From an uncultured Lachnospiraceae bacterium (GTDB taxonomy: Bacteria; Bacillota; Clostridia; Lachnospirales; Lachnospiraceae): DNA of 64,000 bases. Location of the stretch: contig CANPIM010000008.1 in NCBI GenBank assembly GCA_947574135.1, forward strand, positions 1-64,000. The letters are read 5' to 3'. Shown here piece after piece: positions 43,841 to 52,700 of this stretch (positions are counted from its first letter, which is position 1; every line of letters starts with the position of its first letter). The notes beneath the pieces were generated by a model, which did not search any database, had not been told where the DNA came from, and was given only the letters and a program-made list of their open reading frames with translations. The translations under genes and the position numbers were made by a program.

Positions 43841-43984
43841 GGGATAGAGAATCAAAGAGGAGGCCACAAGCCGGAAGGGGAGGAGGGACAGGAGGTCCGA
43901 GCCCAAAAAGGCGGGAGATGTGGACTCCGGAAAAGCTAAACCAAGAAAAGACGAGACCAGAATTTATAAAGGAGACATAAAAAC

Positions 43985-45274
43985 ATGATGGAAGATACGA
44001 GAATGGAGTGGTTCCGGGATGCCAAATACGGCATGTTTATCCACTGGGGACTTTACGCCCAGCTGGGGGGAATCTGGAACGGCACAGCCTATCCCCACGG
44101 CACAGAGTGGATTATGCGAAATGCCCGGATTCCCCTGGAGGAATACCGGAAGCTTCAGGATACCTTTAACCCTGTGGAGTTTGACGCAGAGGAATGGGTG
44201 AAAAGCGCTGTGGACTATGGCGCCAAATATTTGTGCTTTACAGCCAAGCACCACGACGGCTTTGCCATGTATGACAGCAAGGTATCCGATTACAATATTA
44301 TGCACACCCCTTTTGGGCGGGATGTGGTAAAGGAGCTGGCTGAGGCCTGCAAAAAATACGGGGTGGTGTTCTGCCTGTATTACTCCCAGATGCAGGACTG
44401 GGAGGATCCCAACGGAAACGGAAATGACTGGGATTTTGACGAGGAGAAAAAGGACTTCCGGTATTATTTTGAAAACAAGGTAAAGCCCCAGGTGAAGGAG
44501 CTTCTCACCAACTATGGGGAGATTGGGATTATGTGGTTTGACACCCCCTATGACATGCCGGTGGATCTGTGTCAGGAGCTTCGCCGCTGGGTGCTCTCCA
44601 TACAGCCCAAGTGCATAATCAACGGCCGGATCGGCTATGGAATCGGGGATTACCGCCAGATGGGGGACAATGACATTCCGGTCCTGGGCTATCGGGGAGA
44701 TTGGGAGACGCCCATGACGCTCAACAATACCTGGGGGTATTCCAAGACCGATGAAAACTGGAAGGATCCCAAGGTGATTATGAAAATGCTTATTGATGTG
44801 GCGGGAAAAGGGGGAAACCTTCTTTTGAACGTGGGACCGGATCCACTGGGTAAAATTCCTGAGGGGGGAGACCGGGTGATGCGGGTCATGGGAGACTGGA
44901 TGAAGGTCAACGGGGACAGCATCTACGGAACCCGGCGATGTGTGGACTTCCCCTATGAGATACGCTGGGGCGGCCTTACGGCCAAGGGGAGTACCCTCTA
45001 CATGCATGTTATGAGCACCCGGGAGAATCCGGATGAAATTAAGATCTGCAACCTGGAGACAAAGGCCAAAAGGGTATACCTTTTGGAGACCGGGGAGGAT
45101 CTTCCCTTCTTTCAGTCCTATGAGATTGCCAGGGATGAGCATCGTTTCCGGGTAGTCACAAAGGGCAGGCGCTGGGATTCTCTGAATACGGTGATTGTGG
45201 TGGAGCTGGAGGAGGAGCCCAAGGTGCACAGCCTGTATTTTCATTTTGAAGATTTGGTAAAAACCGAAAAATAG
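43985..45274 (+). CDS. GH29 alpha-L-fucosidase (copy 2)
   Basis: The 429-residue protein is clearly paralogous to the gene at 38145, with identical CFTAKHHDGFAMYDS and YYSQMQDWEDP blocks and nucleophile region IMWFDTPYD. No signal peptide. It is the last gene of the ABC operon, 145 bases behind the MalG-like permease, with AAGGAGA upstream. Two cytoplasmic fucosidases around one importer may split linkage types between them. Confidence 0.92.
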   Translation: MMEDTRMEWFRDAKYGMFIHWGLYAQLGGIWNGTAYPHGTEWIMRNARIPLEEYRKLQDTFNPVEFDAEEWVKSAVDYGAKYLCFTAKHHDGFAMYDSKVSDYNIMHTPFGRDVVKELAEACKKYGVVFCLYYSQMQDWEDPNGNGNDWDFDEEKKDFRYYFENKVKPQVKELLTNYGEIGIMWFDTPYDMPVDLCQELRRWVLSIQPKCIINGRIGYGIGDYRQMGDNDIPVLGYRGDWETPMTLNNTWGYSKTDENWKDPKVIMKMLIDVAGKGGNLLLNVGPDPLGKIPEGGDRVMRVMGDWMKVNGDSIYGTRRCVDFPYEIRWGGLTAKGSTLYMHVMSTRENPDEIKICNLETKAKRVYLLETGEDLPFFQSYEIARDEHRFRVVTKGRRWDSLNTVIVVELEEEPKVHSLYFHFEDLVKTEK

Positions 45275-45296
45275 GAAAACGCAGAGAAGGATACAT

Positions 45297-45336
45297 AGGG
45301 CCCTGTGGGAGGAATTTCCCCTGGGGCCTTATTTTT
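45297..45336 (+). terminator. Terminator after the ABC/fucosidase operon
   Basis: AGGGCCC (45297-45303) and GGGGCCT (45323-45329) pair with one bulge and are followed by TATTTTT. Confidence 0.65.
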
Positions 45337-45391
45337 GTGGCGGATCAGGGTTAATCATCTCCTTTTAGTCGCCGTTGATTGTCGAAAAAGA

Positions 45392-45420
45392 TTGCTAGAT
45401 ATGCCGGAATGATATATGAT
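45392..45420 (+). promoter_or_regulatory. Promoter of the second hybrid kinase operon
   Basis: TTGCTA (45392-45397), 17 bases, TATGAT (45415-45420). The DNA just after the -10 partly resembles the guide-like end of the RNA at 7513-7535. Confidence 0.55.
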
Positions 45421-45460
45421 ATAAATAGGGTAATCTGGTTTTGGAAAAGGAGCTACAAAC

Positions 45461-47206
45461 ATGGGGCAGGCGGGGGGAACCATCTATCAATTTTTGTATA
45501 TTGCGGCGGCCCTGCTGCTTCTGATCTGGCTGGCCTTGTGGACTGCGGTGATTTCCGCAAGGCTGTACGGAAGGGACAGAAGGAGCAGAGAAAACTTTGT
45601 GTTCGAAAAAATGTTTTTCCAAAAGGTCTTTGATGCCAGAGACATTGTCTATATGATACTTGACCGGAAGGATAAAAGGCTTTTGTATCTCAGTGAAAAT
45701 GCGGAGAACATCTGGGGGATTCCCAAGGAGCAGATTGAGACAGATATTCAGGTGCTGGAGAAGCTTACCGTCCGGGAATACCGCTGGGAGTTTATGGAAA
45801 AATGGCAGGTCTGGGATGGGGAGGGAGAGCTTCGGCAGAATTTTGCAGGCCGGGGAGCAGATGGGAGAGAGGGCTGGTATGAGCTGTCCGTGGTTCTTTC
45901 CAGGGAGAAGGATGCCTATCTCTTCCGGTTTCGGGAAATTACCTATGAGCAGGAGGAGATAGAGCGGCTGCGGGAGGAGATTCTGGAGGCTCAGAGAGAT
46001 GTGCAGTATAAGACGGATTTTCTGAGCAACATGTCCCATGAGATCCGCACGCCCATGAACGGAATCCTGGGGATGCTGGCCTTAAGTAAAATGAGCGCCT
46101 CCCGCATGGACGATCACTGCAAGAGCTCGGCGGAGTATGAAGCCATTTCCGAGTATTTGGAAAAGGCGGAGAGCCTGTCTCAGTTTTTGCTTGGGCTTAT
46201 CAATGACATATTGGATATGTCCCGCATTGAGAGCGGGAAGCTTGAGCTGGCTCAGGAGCCCTTTGATCTCTTTGCGTTTGCGGAGAAGCTGCGGGCCATG
46301 TTCCAAAAGACCATTGAAGAAAAGGGCGTTGTGTTCAAAATGGAGCTTCTGGATTTTGATGTGCGCTGGGTTGTGGGAGACGAGCTGCGGCTGTCTCAGG
46401 TGATTGTTAATTTTTTATCAAATGCAGTAAAGTTTACCCCTTCGGGAGGACAGATTACCGTTACCTTCCGGCAGATGAACCGGGTGGAGGAAAAGGTGCA
46501 TCTGATGATCCGGGTGCGGGATACAGGCAAGGGCATTACCCCGGAATTCTTAAAGCGTATTTTCAAGCCCTTTGAGCAGGAGACGGCCACCATTGCCAAG
46601 AGCTATGGGGGAAGCGGCCTGGGCATGGCCATTGCCGACAATATTGTGCGGCTGATGGAGGGCCAGATTGTGGTGGACAGCGAGGTGGGCAAGGGAAGTG
46701 ATTTCAATGTATATCTTGCCCTGCCTGTGGATGCGTCCCAGGCCCAGGAGGACATAGAAAACGGAGTTATGGAGGAGGTTTCTGAGGAGACCGACCCTGG
46801 GGAGGAAGCATATACTATAGAAGGAATGCGGCTTCTCATGGCGGAGGACAATGAGATCAACGCGGAGATTGCCATCAGCATTTTGGAGGAGATGGGGGCG
46901 TCTGTGGAGAGAGCCGCCAACGGTCAAGAGGCCGTGGAGATGTTTGCCCAGCATGAGCCGGGATATTATGACACCATTCTCATGGATATTCAGATGCCGG
47001 TAATGAATGGCTGGGAGGCCACAGCCACTATTCGGGAGCTGGGACGGGAGGATGCAAGGACCATTCCTATCTATGCGCTTTCTGCCGACGCTTTTGTGGA
47101 GGATAAGCGGCGTTCGGTGAATATTGGAATGAACGGGCATGTTTCCAAGCCCATTGATTTTGATGAATTGGTCATAACCATAGGGAGGCCGGAGAGTGAA
47201 GGATAG
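45461..47206 (+). CDS. Hybrid sensor histidine kinase with one receiver domain
   Basis: The 581-residue protein has one N-terminal membrane helix (residues 9-32), a PAS-like region around 50-165 (YMILDRKDKRLLYLSENAENI), a HisKA domain with H193 in NMSHEIRTPM, an ATPase domain (NFLSNAVKFT, DTGKGI, GGSGLGMAI) and a receiver with D509 (LMDIQMPVMNG). There is no external sensor, so it probably detects a cytoplasmic or membrane cue. AAGGAG is eight bases upstream. Its stop overlaps the start of the BspA-like gene, so the two are co-translated and probably linked in function. Confidence 0.9.
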   Translation: MGQAGGTIYQFLYIAAALLLLIWLALWTAVISARLYGRDRRSRENFVFEKMFFQKVFDARDIVYMILDRKDKRLLYLSENAENIWGIPKEQIETDIQVLEKLTVREYRWEFMEKWQVWDGEGELRQNFAGRGADGREGWYELSVVLSREKDAYLFRFREITYEQEEIERLREEILEAQRDVQYKTDFLSNMSHEIRTPMNGILGMLALSKMSASRMDDHCKSSAEYEAISEYLEKAESLSQFLLGLINDILDMSRIESGKLELAQEPFDLFAFAEKLRAMFQKTIEEKGVVFKMELLDFDVRWVVGDELRLSQVIVNFLSNAVKFTPSGGQITVTFRQMNRVEEKVHLMIRVRDTGKGITPEFLKRIFKPFEQETATIAKSYGGSGLGMAIADNIVRLMEGQIVVDSEVGKGSDFNVYLALPVDASQAQEDIENGVMEEVSEETDPGEEAYTIEGMRLLMAEDNEINAEIAISILEEMGASVERAANGQEAVEMFAQHEPGYYDTILMDIQMPVMNGWEATATIRELGREDARTIPIYALSADAFVEDKRRSVNIGMNGHVSKPIDFDELVITIGRPESEG

Positions 47207-50200
47207 AGGGAGAGAGCTTTTGGATTACATAGGGAAGCATTTGGGGGGCGTGGGGATTGTGGCCGTCGTCCTTGTGATGTCCCTTACAGTGGCCATTGGA
47301 GTGTCGGGACAGAGCCGGGACTTTGATCCGGGAGAGATTGACACCTCCTTTGCCATGGAACATGCAGGCCAGCCTGAGAGGACCGGCTATGATTTGGCCG
47401 GGGAAGGGGAAGATACCCGGGAGATAAACAGTGATACCCAGCAGGAGCCAGAGCCGGAGGAGGAAGAAGGGGAAAGCCCGGAGCTTACAAAGACAGAGGT
47501 TCTGCCGGAGGAGCGGGAGCAGATCCTTCTCCCCAATGGGGTGACGGATCACCTTTCCCCCACGGACACTGTGGATACCGGTGTGGGTTCGGGGGGCGAC
47601 GGTCCGGGCTTTGCCTGGGAGCCGGATAAGGAAGAAACGGATGAGCCGGAGCCAGATAAGGATGCAAAGCCGGATCAGGATCCGTTCCAGGAGGGAGACG
47701 GCGATAAGGTCCCGCCGGAGGAGGACAAGGAGCCGGAGAAACCTGAGGAAAAGGAAAAATTTTCCATAATCATAGACGGAGAAAACAAGGTATTTGCCAG
47801 TGAGGATGAAGCGCTCCTCTGGGTGGCGGAAAATGCGGGGAGCAATGGCGGCCAGTATTTTGAGGGCTTTGTCAAGGATGAGAACGGAAACCTGGTTCCC
47901 AGCTACGGGGATAAGGATCACTTTGACGGAAGCCTGGACGGGGATACCAGCTGGAATTATACGGGGGAGAGCAGCACCTTTGTTGTGCCGGAGGGAAGCT
48001 CTGCCCTGGAGTTGGCCTGGATAAAGGAGAATGATAAGGTTACAACCATTGTAATTCCCAAAACTGTCACAGAGATTATTACTTCAGAGGGAAACAGCTT
48101 TACTGCCCTGGAAAAATTTGTGGTGTCCGGGGACAATCCCAATTATCTCAGTGTGGACGGAGTGCTGTACCGGAAAATGGGAAATGGGGAAGTGAAGCTT
48201 GTCATGATGCCCGGGGCCAAAAGGGAGATAAAGGAATGGCCCCAGAACCTGACCATTGTTGGAAGCGGCGCCTTTTATAATTCCCAAATAGAGAGGGTAG
48301 AGCTTCCGGATACGGTCGCCCAGCTGGAGGAAAGGGCCTTTGAAAATGCATTGGCGGCAACGATTGTGCTGCCGGAGAGTGTGAAAGCCATTGGAGATAT
48401 GGCCTTTGCCTATTTAGAGCCCCAAGAGGGGGAGGCGGCCTCCTGGCATAAAATCCTTGTAAAGGCCAAGGAGCCGCCGGCGGTTACCAATATGGCCTTT
48501 TATTGGATGGATGATAATCTGGAGCATAAAAAAGGGGAGCCTACAACGGAGATTTTGGTTTTGGATTCCCCCGGAAACCAGATTTATGAGGCCTACCTCA
48601 TGACCTGGGGAAGAGCCCTGGCCAGAAGATATGGGGAAGCCAGTCTGCAAATCTTAAAGACGGAAAATAATGCCCAAAGAAGCTATAAATATTGGGAGGA
48701 AGGGGAAAAGAAGGGCTTTCAGAGAGTGGGCGGGGAAACTGCATTTTTCTACTGGGATTCCCTGGGTGTGTTCTATGTGGACGAAAAAGGTGGAAAGACC
48801 CTGGGAGTATGTACCTCCACAGGGGAGGTAGTGAATCTGGCTGAGACGGGGATTGTGTCAGTGGAGGAGGGAGCCTTTGACGGATGCTCCTACATGACGG
48901 CTGTCCGGCTGCCAGAGACATTATCCTTCCTGCCGGAGAATGTTTTCGCAAAGAATGAAGAGCTGCGGGTGATTATTTCCTATGCACCGGCGCCTCCAAC
49001 AAATAGAACGGGTGTTCGAAAAGACTGCGTGGTGGCCGTAAAACCGGGAGCCCTGGGAGACTATCAGGCAGCCTGGGGAGACCAGGTGCGGAAGATATTG
49101 GGGGTATCGGAAGCTTATTCCGTGACAAAATCCGGGCTTTTGCTGGACGGGGAGGGCAGCAGTCGGCTCCTGGATATTCCCGTAGATATGGAGAGCCTTT
49201 CCATTCCCAGCTATGTGACCTCTGTGTATGACGGGGCCTTTGCAGGAAATGAAGCCCTGACCCGAATCACTGTCCCCGAAAGAATCACGAGTGTGGGAGA
49301 GGGGGCCTTTGCCGGGTGCGCCAAGCTTTCGGCAGTTACCTGGTCCACCAGCGCCTCTGTGCCGGATACCTGCTTTGCAGGCTGCAACCAGCTAAAGACC
49401 TTCAGCGCGTCCGGGAAGGGACACAATCTCACGTCTATGGGAAGGAGAGCCTTTTATAACTGCCGATCCCTGGGGACGGTTTTGTATTACAGCTATGCCT
49501 CAGGAGGTACCAATTATTTTTACTATTATTATTTAAAGGAGCTGGGAGAGGAGGCCTTCTATGGCTGTACCTCCATGACCTACGCCTATATCCATGATTC
49601 AGTGACCTTTGCAGGCGCAAGCTGCTTTGCAGACAGCGGCCTTAGCCAGGCTTACTGGTATACGGCGCTGCCGGTACCGGATGCCTGTTTTGCCGGCTGC
49701 AGGGATCTCAGGACACTGGGATGGGGAAGCGGCCTTACCACGGGCCTTGGCAGTAGGGCCTTTTATGGCTGTACCGGCCTTGTGGAGCTTTCCCTGCCGG
49801 CCCTTATAACCTCTCTGGGAGACCAGGCCTTTGATGGGCGGGAGGGTGCTCCCCTGACCCTTACCTTTGCGGGAACAACTCCCCCGACCTTTGGTGGATT
49901 TGAAAGTATGGAGAGGCTTACCATCTATGTGCCGGATTCCGCAGACACGGGGGATTCCGTTTATCAGGCCTACCTGTCAGCCTGGAAGGACTGGCTGGGA
50001 GAACGGCCCCAGGACATAGTAAAGACAGAGGACGGGGCGGAAAACCGGATTCCGGAGAAGCTTTTGGAGAAAGAAAAGGAGCCGGGAGCGCCGGGATCAG
50101 AGGGAGAAGGTGAGCCGGAAGCGCCGAAACCGGAAGAAGAGAATGGGCCGGAAGAGCCGGGACCGGAGGAAGAAAACGAGCCGGAAGCGCCGGGACTAGA

Positions 50201-50534
50201 GGGAGAAGGAGAGCCCAAAGCGCCGGAACCGGAAGAAGAGAAGGAGCCGGAGGAGCCGTCCGGGGAGGATATCACGGGAGATAAGCCCAAAGCGCCGAGA
50301 TCGGAGGGAGAAGCCGAGCCCAAAGCCCCGAAACTGGAAGAAGAGAACGCATCGGAGGCCCCGGGATCAGAGAGAGAAGGAGAGCCCAAAGCCACGACAT
50401 CGAGGGAGGAGAGTATTCCGCATGCCTCAGATTTGAAGAAAGAGAATTTCCGGGATAAAGCCCAGGGAGAAGAGACGGTCGTGGAGGAGCCGTCCGTCAA
50501 GGCGCCGGTGATAAAAGAGCCGGGAGCTCCCTGA
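47196..50534 (+). CDS. BspA-like leucine-rich-repeat surface protein with acidic repetitive tail
   Basis: This 1112-residue protein has an N-terminal membrane anchor or signal near residues 16-38, a Glu/Pro-rich linker to about 190, then LRR_5-type repeats (FAGNEALTRITVPERITSV, AFYGCTGLVELSLPA and many variants), and a tail of over 130 residues rich in Glu, Pro, Ala and Gly. BspA-like repeats bind host or bacterial surface ligands. No LPxTG motif ends the protein. GTG start at 47196 has AGGGAGG seven bases upstream and overlaps the kinase stop. The kinase upstream may sense surface status, but that link is inferred only from coupling. Confidence 0.85.
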   Translation: MKDRGRELLDYIGKHLGGVGIVAVVLVMSLTVAIGVSGQSRDFDPGEIDTSFAMEHAGQPERTGYDLAGEGEDTREINSDTQQEPEPEEEEGESPELTKTEVLPEEREQILLPNGVTDHLSPTDTVDTGVGSGGDGPGFAWEPDKEETDEPEPDKDAKPDQDPFQEGDGDKVPPEEDKEPEKPEEKEKFSIIIDGENKVFASEDEALLWVAENAGSNGGQYFEGFVKDENGNLVPSYGDKDHFDGSLDGDTSWNYTGESSTFVVPEGSSALELAWIKENDKVTTIVIPKTVTEIITSEGNSFTALEKFVVSGDNPNYLSVDGVLYRKMGNGEVKLVMMPGAKREIKEWPQNLTIVGSGAFYNSQIERVELPDTVAQLEERAFENALAATIVLPESVKAIGDMAFAYLEPQEGEAASWHKILVKAKEPPAVTNMAFYWMDDNLEHKKGEPTTEILVLDSPGNQIYEAYLMTWGRALARRYGEASLQILKTENNAQRSYKYWEEGEKKGFQRVGGETAFFYWDSLGVFYVDEKGGKTLGVCTSTGEVVNLAETGIVSVEEGAFDGCSYMTAVRLPETLSFLPENVFAKNEELRVIISYAPAPPTNRTGVRKDCVVAVKPGALGDYQAAWGDQVRKILGVSEAYSVTKSGLLLDGEGSSRLLDIPVDMESLSIPSYVTSVYDGAFAGNEALTRITVPERITSVGEGAFAGCAKLSAVTWSTSASVPDTCFAGCNQLKTFSASGKGHNLTSMGRRAFYNCRSLGTVLYYSYASGGTNYFYYYYLKELGEEAFYGCTSMTYAYIHDSVTFAGASCFADSGLSQAYWYTALPVPDACFAGCRDLRTLGWGSGLTTGLGSRAFYGCTGLVELSLPALITSLGDQAFDGREGAPLTLTFAGTTPPTFGGFESMERLTIYVPDSADTGDSVYQAYLSAWKDWLGERPQDIVKTEDGAENRIPEKLLEKEKEPGAPGSEGEGEPEAPKPEEENGPEEPGPEEENEPEAPGLEGEGEPKAPEPEEEKEPEEPSGEDITGDKPKAPRSEGEAEPKAPKLEEENASEAPGSEREGEPKATTSREESIPHASDLKKENFRDKAQGEETVVEEPSVKAPVIKEPGAP
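50079..50480 (+). repeat. Degenerate tandem repeats encoding the Glu/Pro/Ala tail
   Basis: Repeated GAGGGAGAAGG, CCGGAAGAAGAG and GAGCCCAAAGCGCCG-type units encode variants of EGEGEP-APKPEEE about ten times. Such tracts change length by slippage or recombination. Confidence 0.7.
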
Positions 50535-50563
50535 CAGATTTATAAAAGAGGAGAACAGCAGGG

Positions 50564-51511
50564 ATGGTAATTAAGCAGTCGGAACAGATCAGGAAAGAAG
50601 TGGGCAAGGTGCTCATGGGCAAGGAGGAGGTCATTGAAAAGGTCCTTATGGCTATCTATGCCGGAGGACATATTCTCCTTGAGGATACGCCGGGAGTGGG
50701 AAAAACGACCCTGGCTCTGGGATTTTCCAGGGCTCTCGGCATGGATTATAAGCGTATCCAGTTTACGCCGGACACCATGCCCTCAGATATTATCGGCTAT
50801 ACCCTGCCGGGACAGGGGAAGGACGAGGTGGTATACCGGCCGGGAGCCGTGCATACAAACCTGTTTTTGGGAGATGAGATCAACCGGACCTCCCCCAAGA
50901 CCCAGTCCGCTCTTCTGGAGGCCATGGAGGAGGGAAATGTGACAGTGGACGGCGTTACCTACCTGTTGCCAAAGCCCTTTATCTGCATAGCCACCCAAAA
51001 TCCGGTGGGAATGTCCGGCACCCAGCCCTTGCCGGAGGCGCAGCTGGACCGGTTTATGATACGATTGTCCATCGGCTATCCCAGCACAGAGGATCAGATT
51101 CGGATTTTGGATGAAAAGAGGAATCAGAATACCATGGACGAGGTGCAGGCCGTGGTAACTCGGGATATGGTGCTGGAGGTGCAAAACTACCTGTCCACCA
51201 TACGCATGACCCAGCCGGTGCTTCGGTATATGACAGTGCTGTGTGAGCGGACCCGGGAGGATGCCGGTGTGGAGCTGGGAGTAAGTCCCCGGGGGATCAT
51301 TGCCCTGTCCCGTATGGCCCGGGCCAAGGCGCTTTTGGGAGAGCGGGACTATGTGGTGCCGGAGGATGTGCGGGCGGTATTTCAGGATGTCTGTGCCCAC
51401 CGGGTAATCCTGCGTCCCCAGGCCAGGATGGAGGGGCGCACGGTCCGGGAGCTTTTGGATTCCATCATGGAGACTACGGAGGTGCCGGAAATGCCCGGGA
51501 AAAAGAGATAA
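50564..51511 (+). CDS. MoxR-family AAA ATPase
   Basis: The 315-residue protein has Walker A DTPGVGKTTL, Walker B FLGDEINRT, sensor region IATQNPVG and arginine finger region EAQLDRFMIRL. MoxR ATPases act as chaperones that load metal or assemble complexes, usually encoded beside DUF58 proteins as here. It follows the BspA-like gene by 29 bases and is separated by three bases from the DUF58 gene, so all are likely co-transcribed. Confidence 0.93.
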   Translation: MVIKQSEQIRKEVGKVLMGKEEVIEKVLMAIYAGGHILLEDTPGVGKTTLALGFSRALGMDYKRIQFTPDTMPSDIIGYTLPGQGKDEVVYRPGAVHTNLFLGDEINRTSPKTQSALLEAMEEGNVTVDGVTYLLPKPFICIATQNPVGMSGTQPLPEAQLDRFMIRLSIGYPSTEDQIRILDEKRNQNTMDEVQAVVTRDMVLEVQNYLSTIRMTQPVLRYMTVLCERTREDAGVELGVSPRGIIALSRMARAKALLGERDYVVPEDVRAVFQDVCAHRVILRPQARMEGRTVRELLDSIMETTEVPEMPGKKR

Positions 51512-51514
51512 AAC

Positions 51515-52678
51515 ATGAGAAAATACAGAATCATTTATGGGACAGCGTTTGTGGCGATCCTTTTGAGCGGGCTGTGGGGCGGCGGGTCGCTGGCGCCGGC
51601 CCTGTTGGTGGTCCTGGGGGCCTTGCCGCTTCTTTCGGCCGCCGGGCTTTTCCTGTCCTTTAGAGAGCTTTCCCTGTCCTTGGGGGGAGAACACAGCGTA
51701 AGCTCCGGTCAGCCGCTGAAACTAACGCTTACCGCCTCCCGGCCGGGCCTGGGAGGAGAGGTGCGGGTGCGGATGGAATGGGAAAACCGGGTGTTTGGCA
51801 GCAGCCAGTCTGCGGAATATTTGCTGGCCCCAGGCAGAGGGCGGGAGCAGACGTATGGGATTTCCCTGGAGATGGCCTCCTGCGGAGTCAGAATCATAAG
51901 GATCCGGGAGATGGTGTGCTATGATTTGCTGGGAATTTTTTCCAGAACCAGGCGGCTGGAGGAGGACTTTACCTGTGTGGTCTATCCCTATGAGGCATCC
52001 ATGTATATCACCCAAAACCGGCACAGAGAGCGGGAGCAGCCGGGAGATATTTATGATGTAAGGAAAAGCGGTACGGATGTAAGCGAGGTATTTGGCCTGC
52101 GGGAATACCAGGAGGGAGATCCACTTCCCAGCATTCACTGGAAGCTTTCGGGGAAAATGAGGCAGCTCATTGTGCGGGAATTCGGCCGGCCGGTGAATTA
52201 CCACACCCTGCTCCTTCTGGCCCCTGCCTTCCACTACGGGACGCAGGAGGTGTCGGAAAAGGTGGTCAACGCCATTTACGATCTGGGGATATCCTTCAGC
52301 CATGCCCTGTTGAATCATAATATGGCTCATTTTATGGGATACCTCTCCGGGGGAGAGCTGCGCTGTGTGCCTGTGGATTCCCTGCACAGCTATGAGGAAA
52401 TGCTTCTGGAGCTGATGAATCATCCAGTGCAGAAAAACGGGGAGGAAACACTTTTGGCCTTCTTAAATCAACAGCTGTACCGGCAATACACCAAGGTGGT
52501 TTATGTGACTGCTGTGGTCCAGGAGGAGGCGGCCCGGAATCTTTCCGTGCTGGCGGATCTCACCGTACTCCAGGCCGTGGAGGGGCCCACCGGCTATCTG
52601 ACCGGTTCCGGCGGCTATGAGGTGGCGGGCATTTCCATAGAAAATATCCGAAAGGTTGAGCATATGATTCCCCTGTAG
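51515..52678 (+). CDS. DUF58 (von Willebrand-like) protein
   Basis: The 387-residue protein has two N-terminal membrane helices (FVAILLSGLWGGGSLAPALLV region and next) and the DUF58 core motif REYQEGDPLPSIHWKLSG with QLIVREF. DUF58 proteins partner with MoxR and a transglutaminase-like membrane protein in a widespread envelope-linked trio whose exact function is not settled. Confidence 0.9.
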   Translation: MRKYRIIYGTAFVAILLSGLWGGGSLAPALLVVLGALPLLSAAGLFLSFRELSLSLGGEHSVSSGQPLKLTLTASRPGLGGEVRVRMEWENRVFGSSQSAEYLLAPGRGREQTYGISLEMASCGVRIIRIREMVCYDLLGIFSRTRRLEEDFTCVVYPYEASMYITQNRHREREQPGDIYDVRKSGTDVSEVFGLREYQEGDPLPSIHWKLSGKMRQLIVREFGRPVNYHTLLLLAPAFHYGTQEVSEKVVNAIYDLGISFSHALLNHNMAHFMGYLSGGELRCVPVDSLHSYEEMLLELMNHPVQKNGEETLLAFLNQQLYRQYTKVVYVTAVVQEEAARNLSVLADLTVLQAVEGPTGYLTGSGGYEVAGISIENIRKVEHMIPL

Positions 52679-52700
52679 TCTGGGGAATAGGAAAAAAGTC

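Noticed and set aside
43841..43984. Possible short gene between permease and second fucosidase
   Set aside because: The purine-rich stretch has no start with proper spacing and no conserved pattern; treated as leader DNA.
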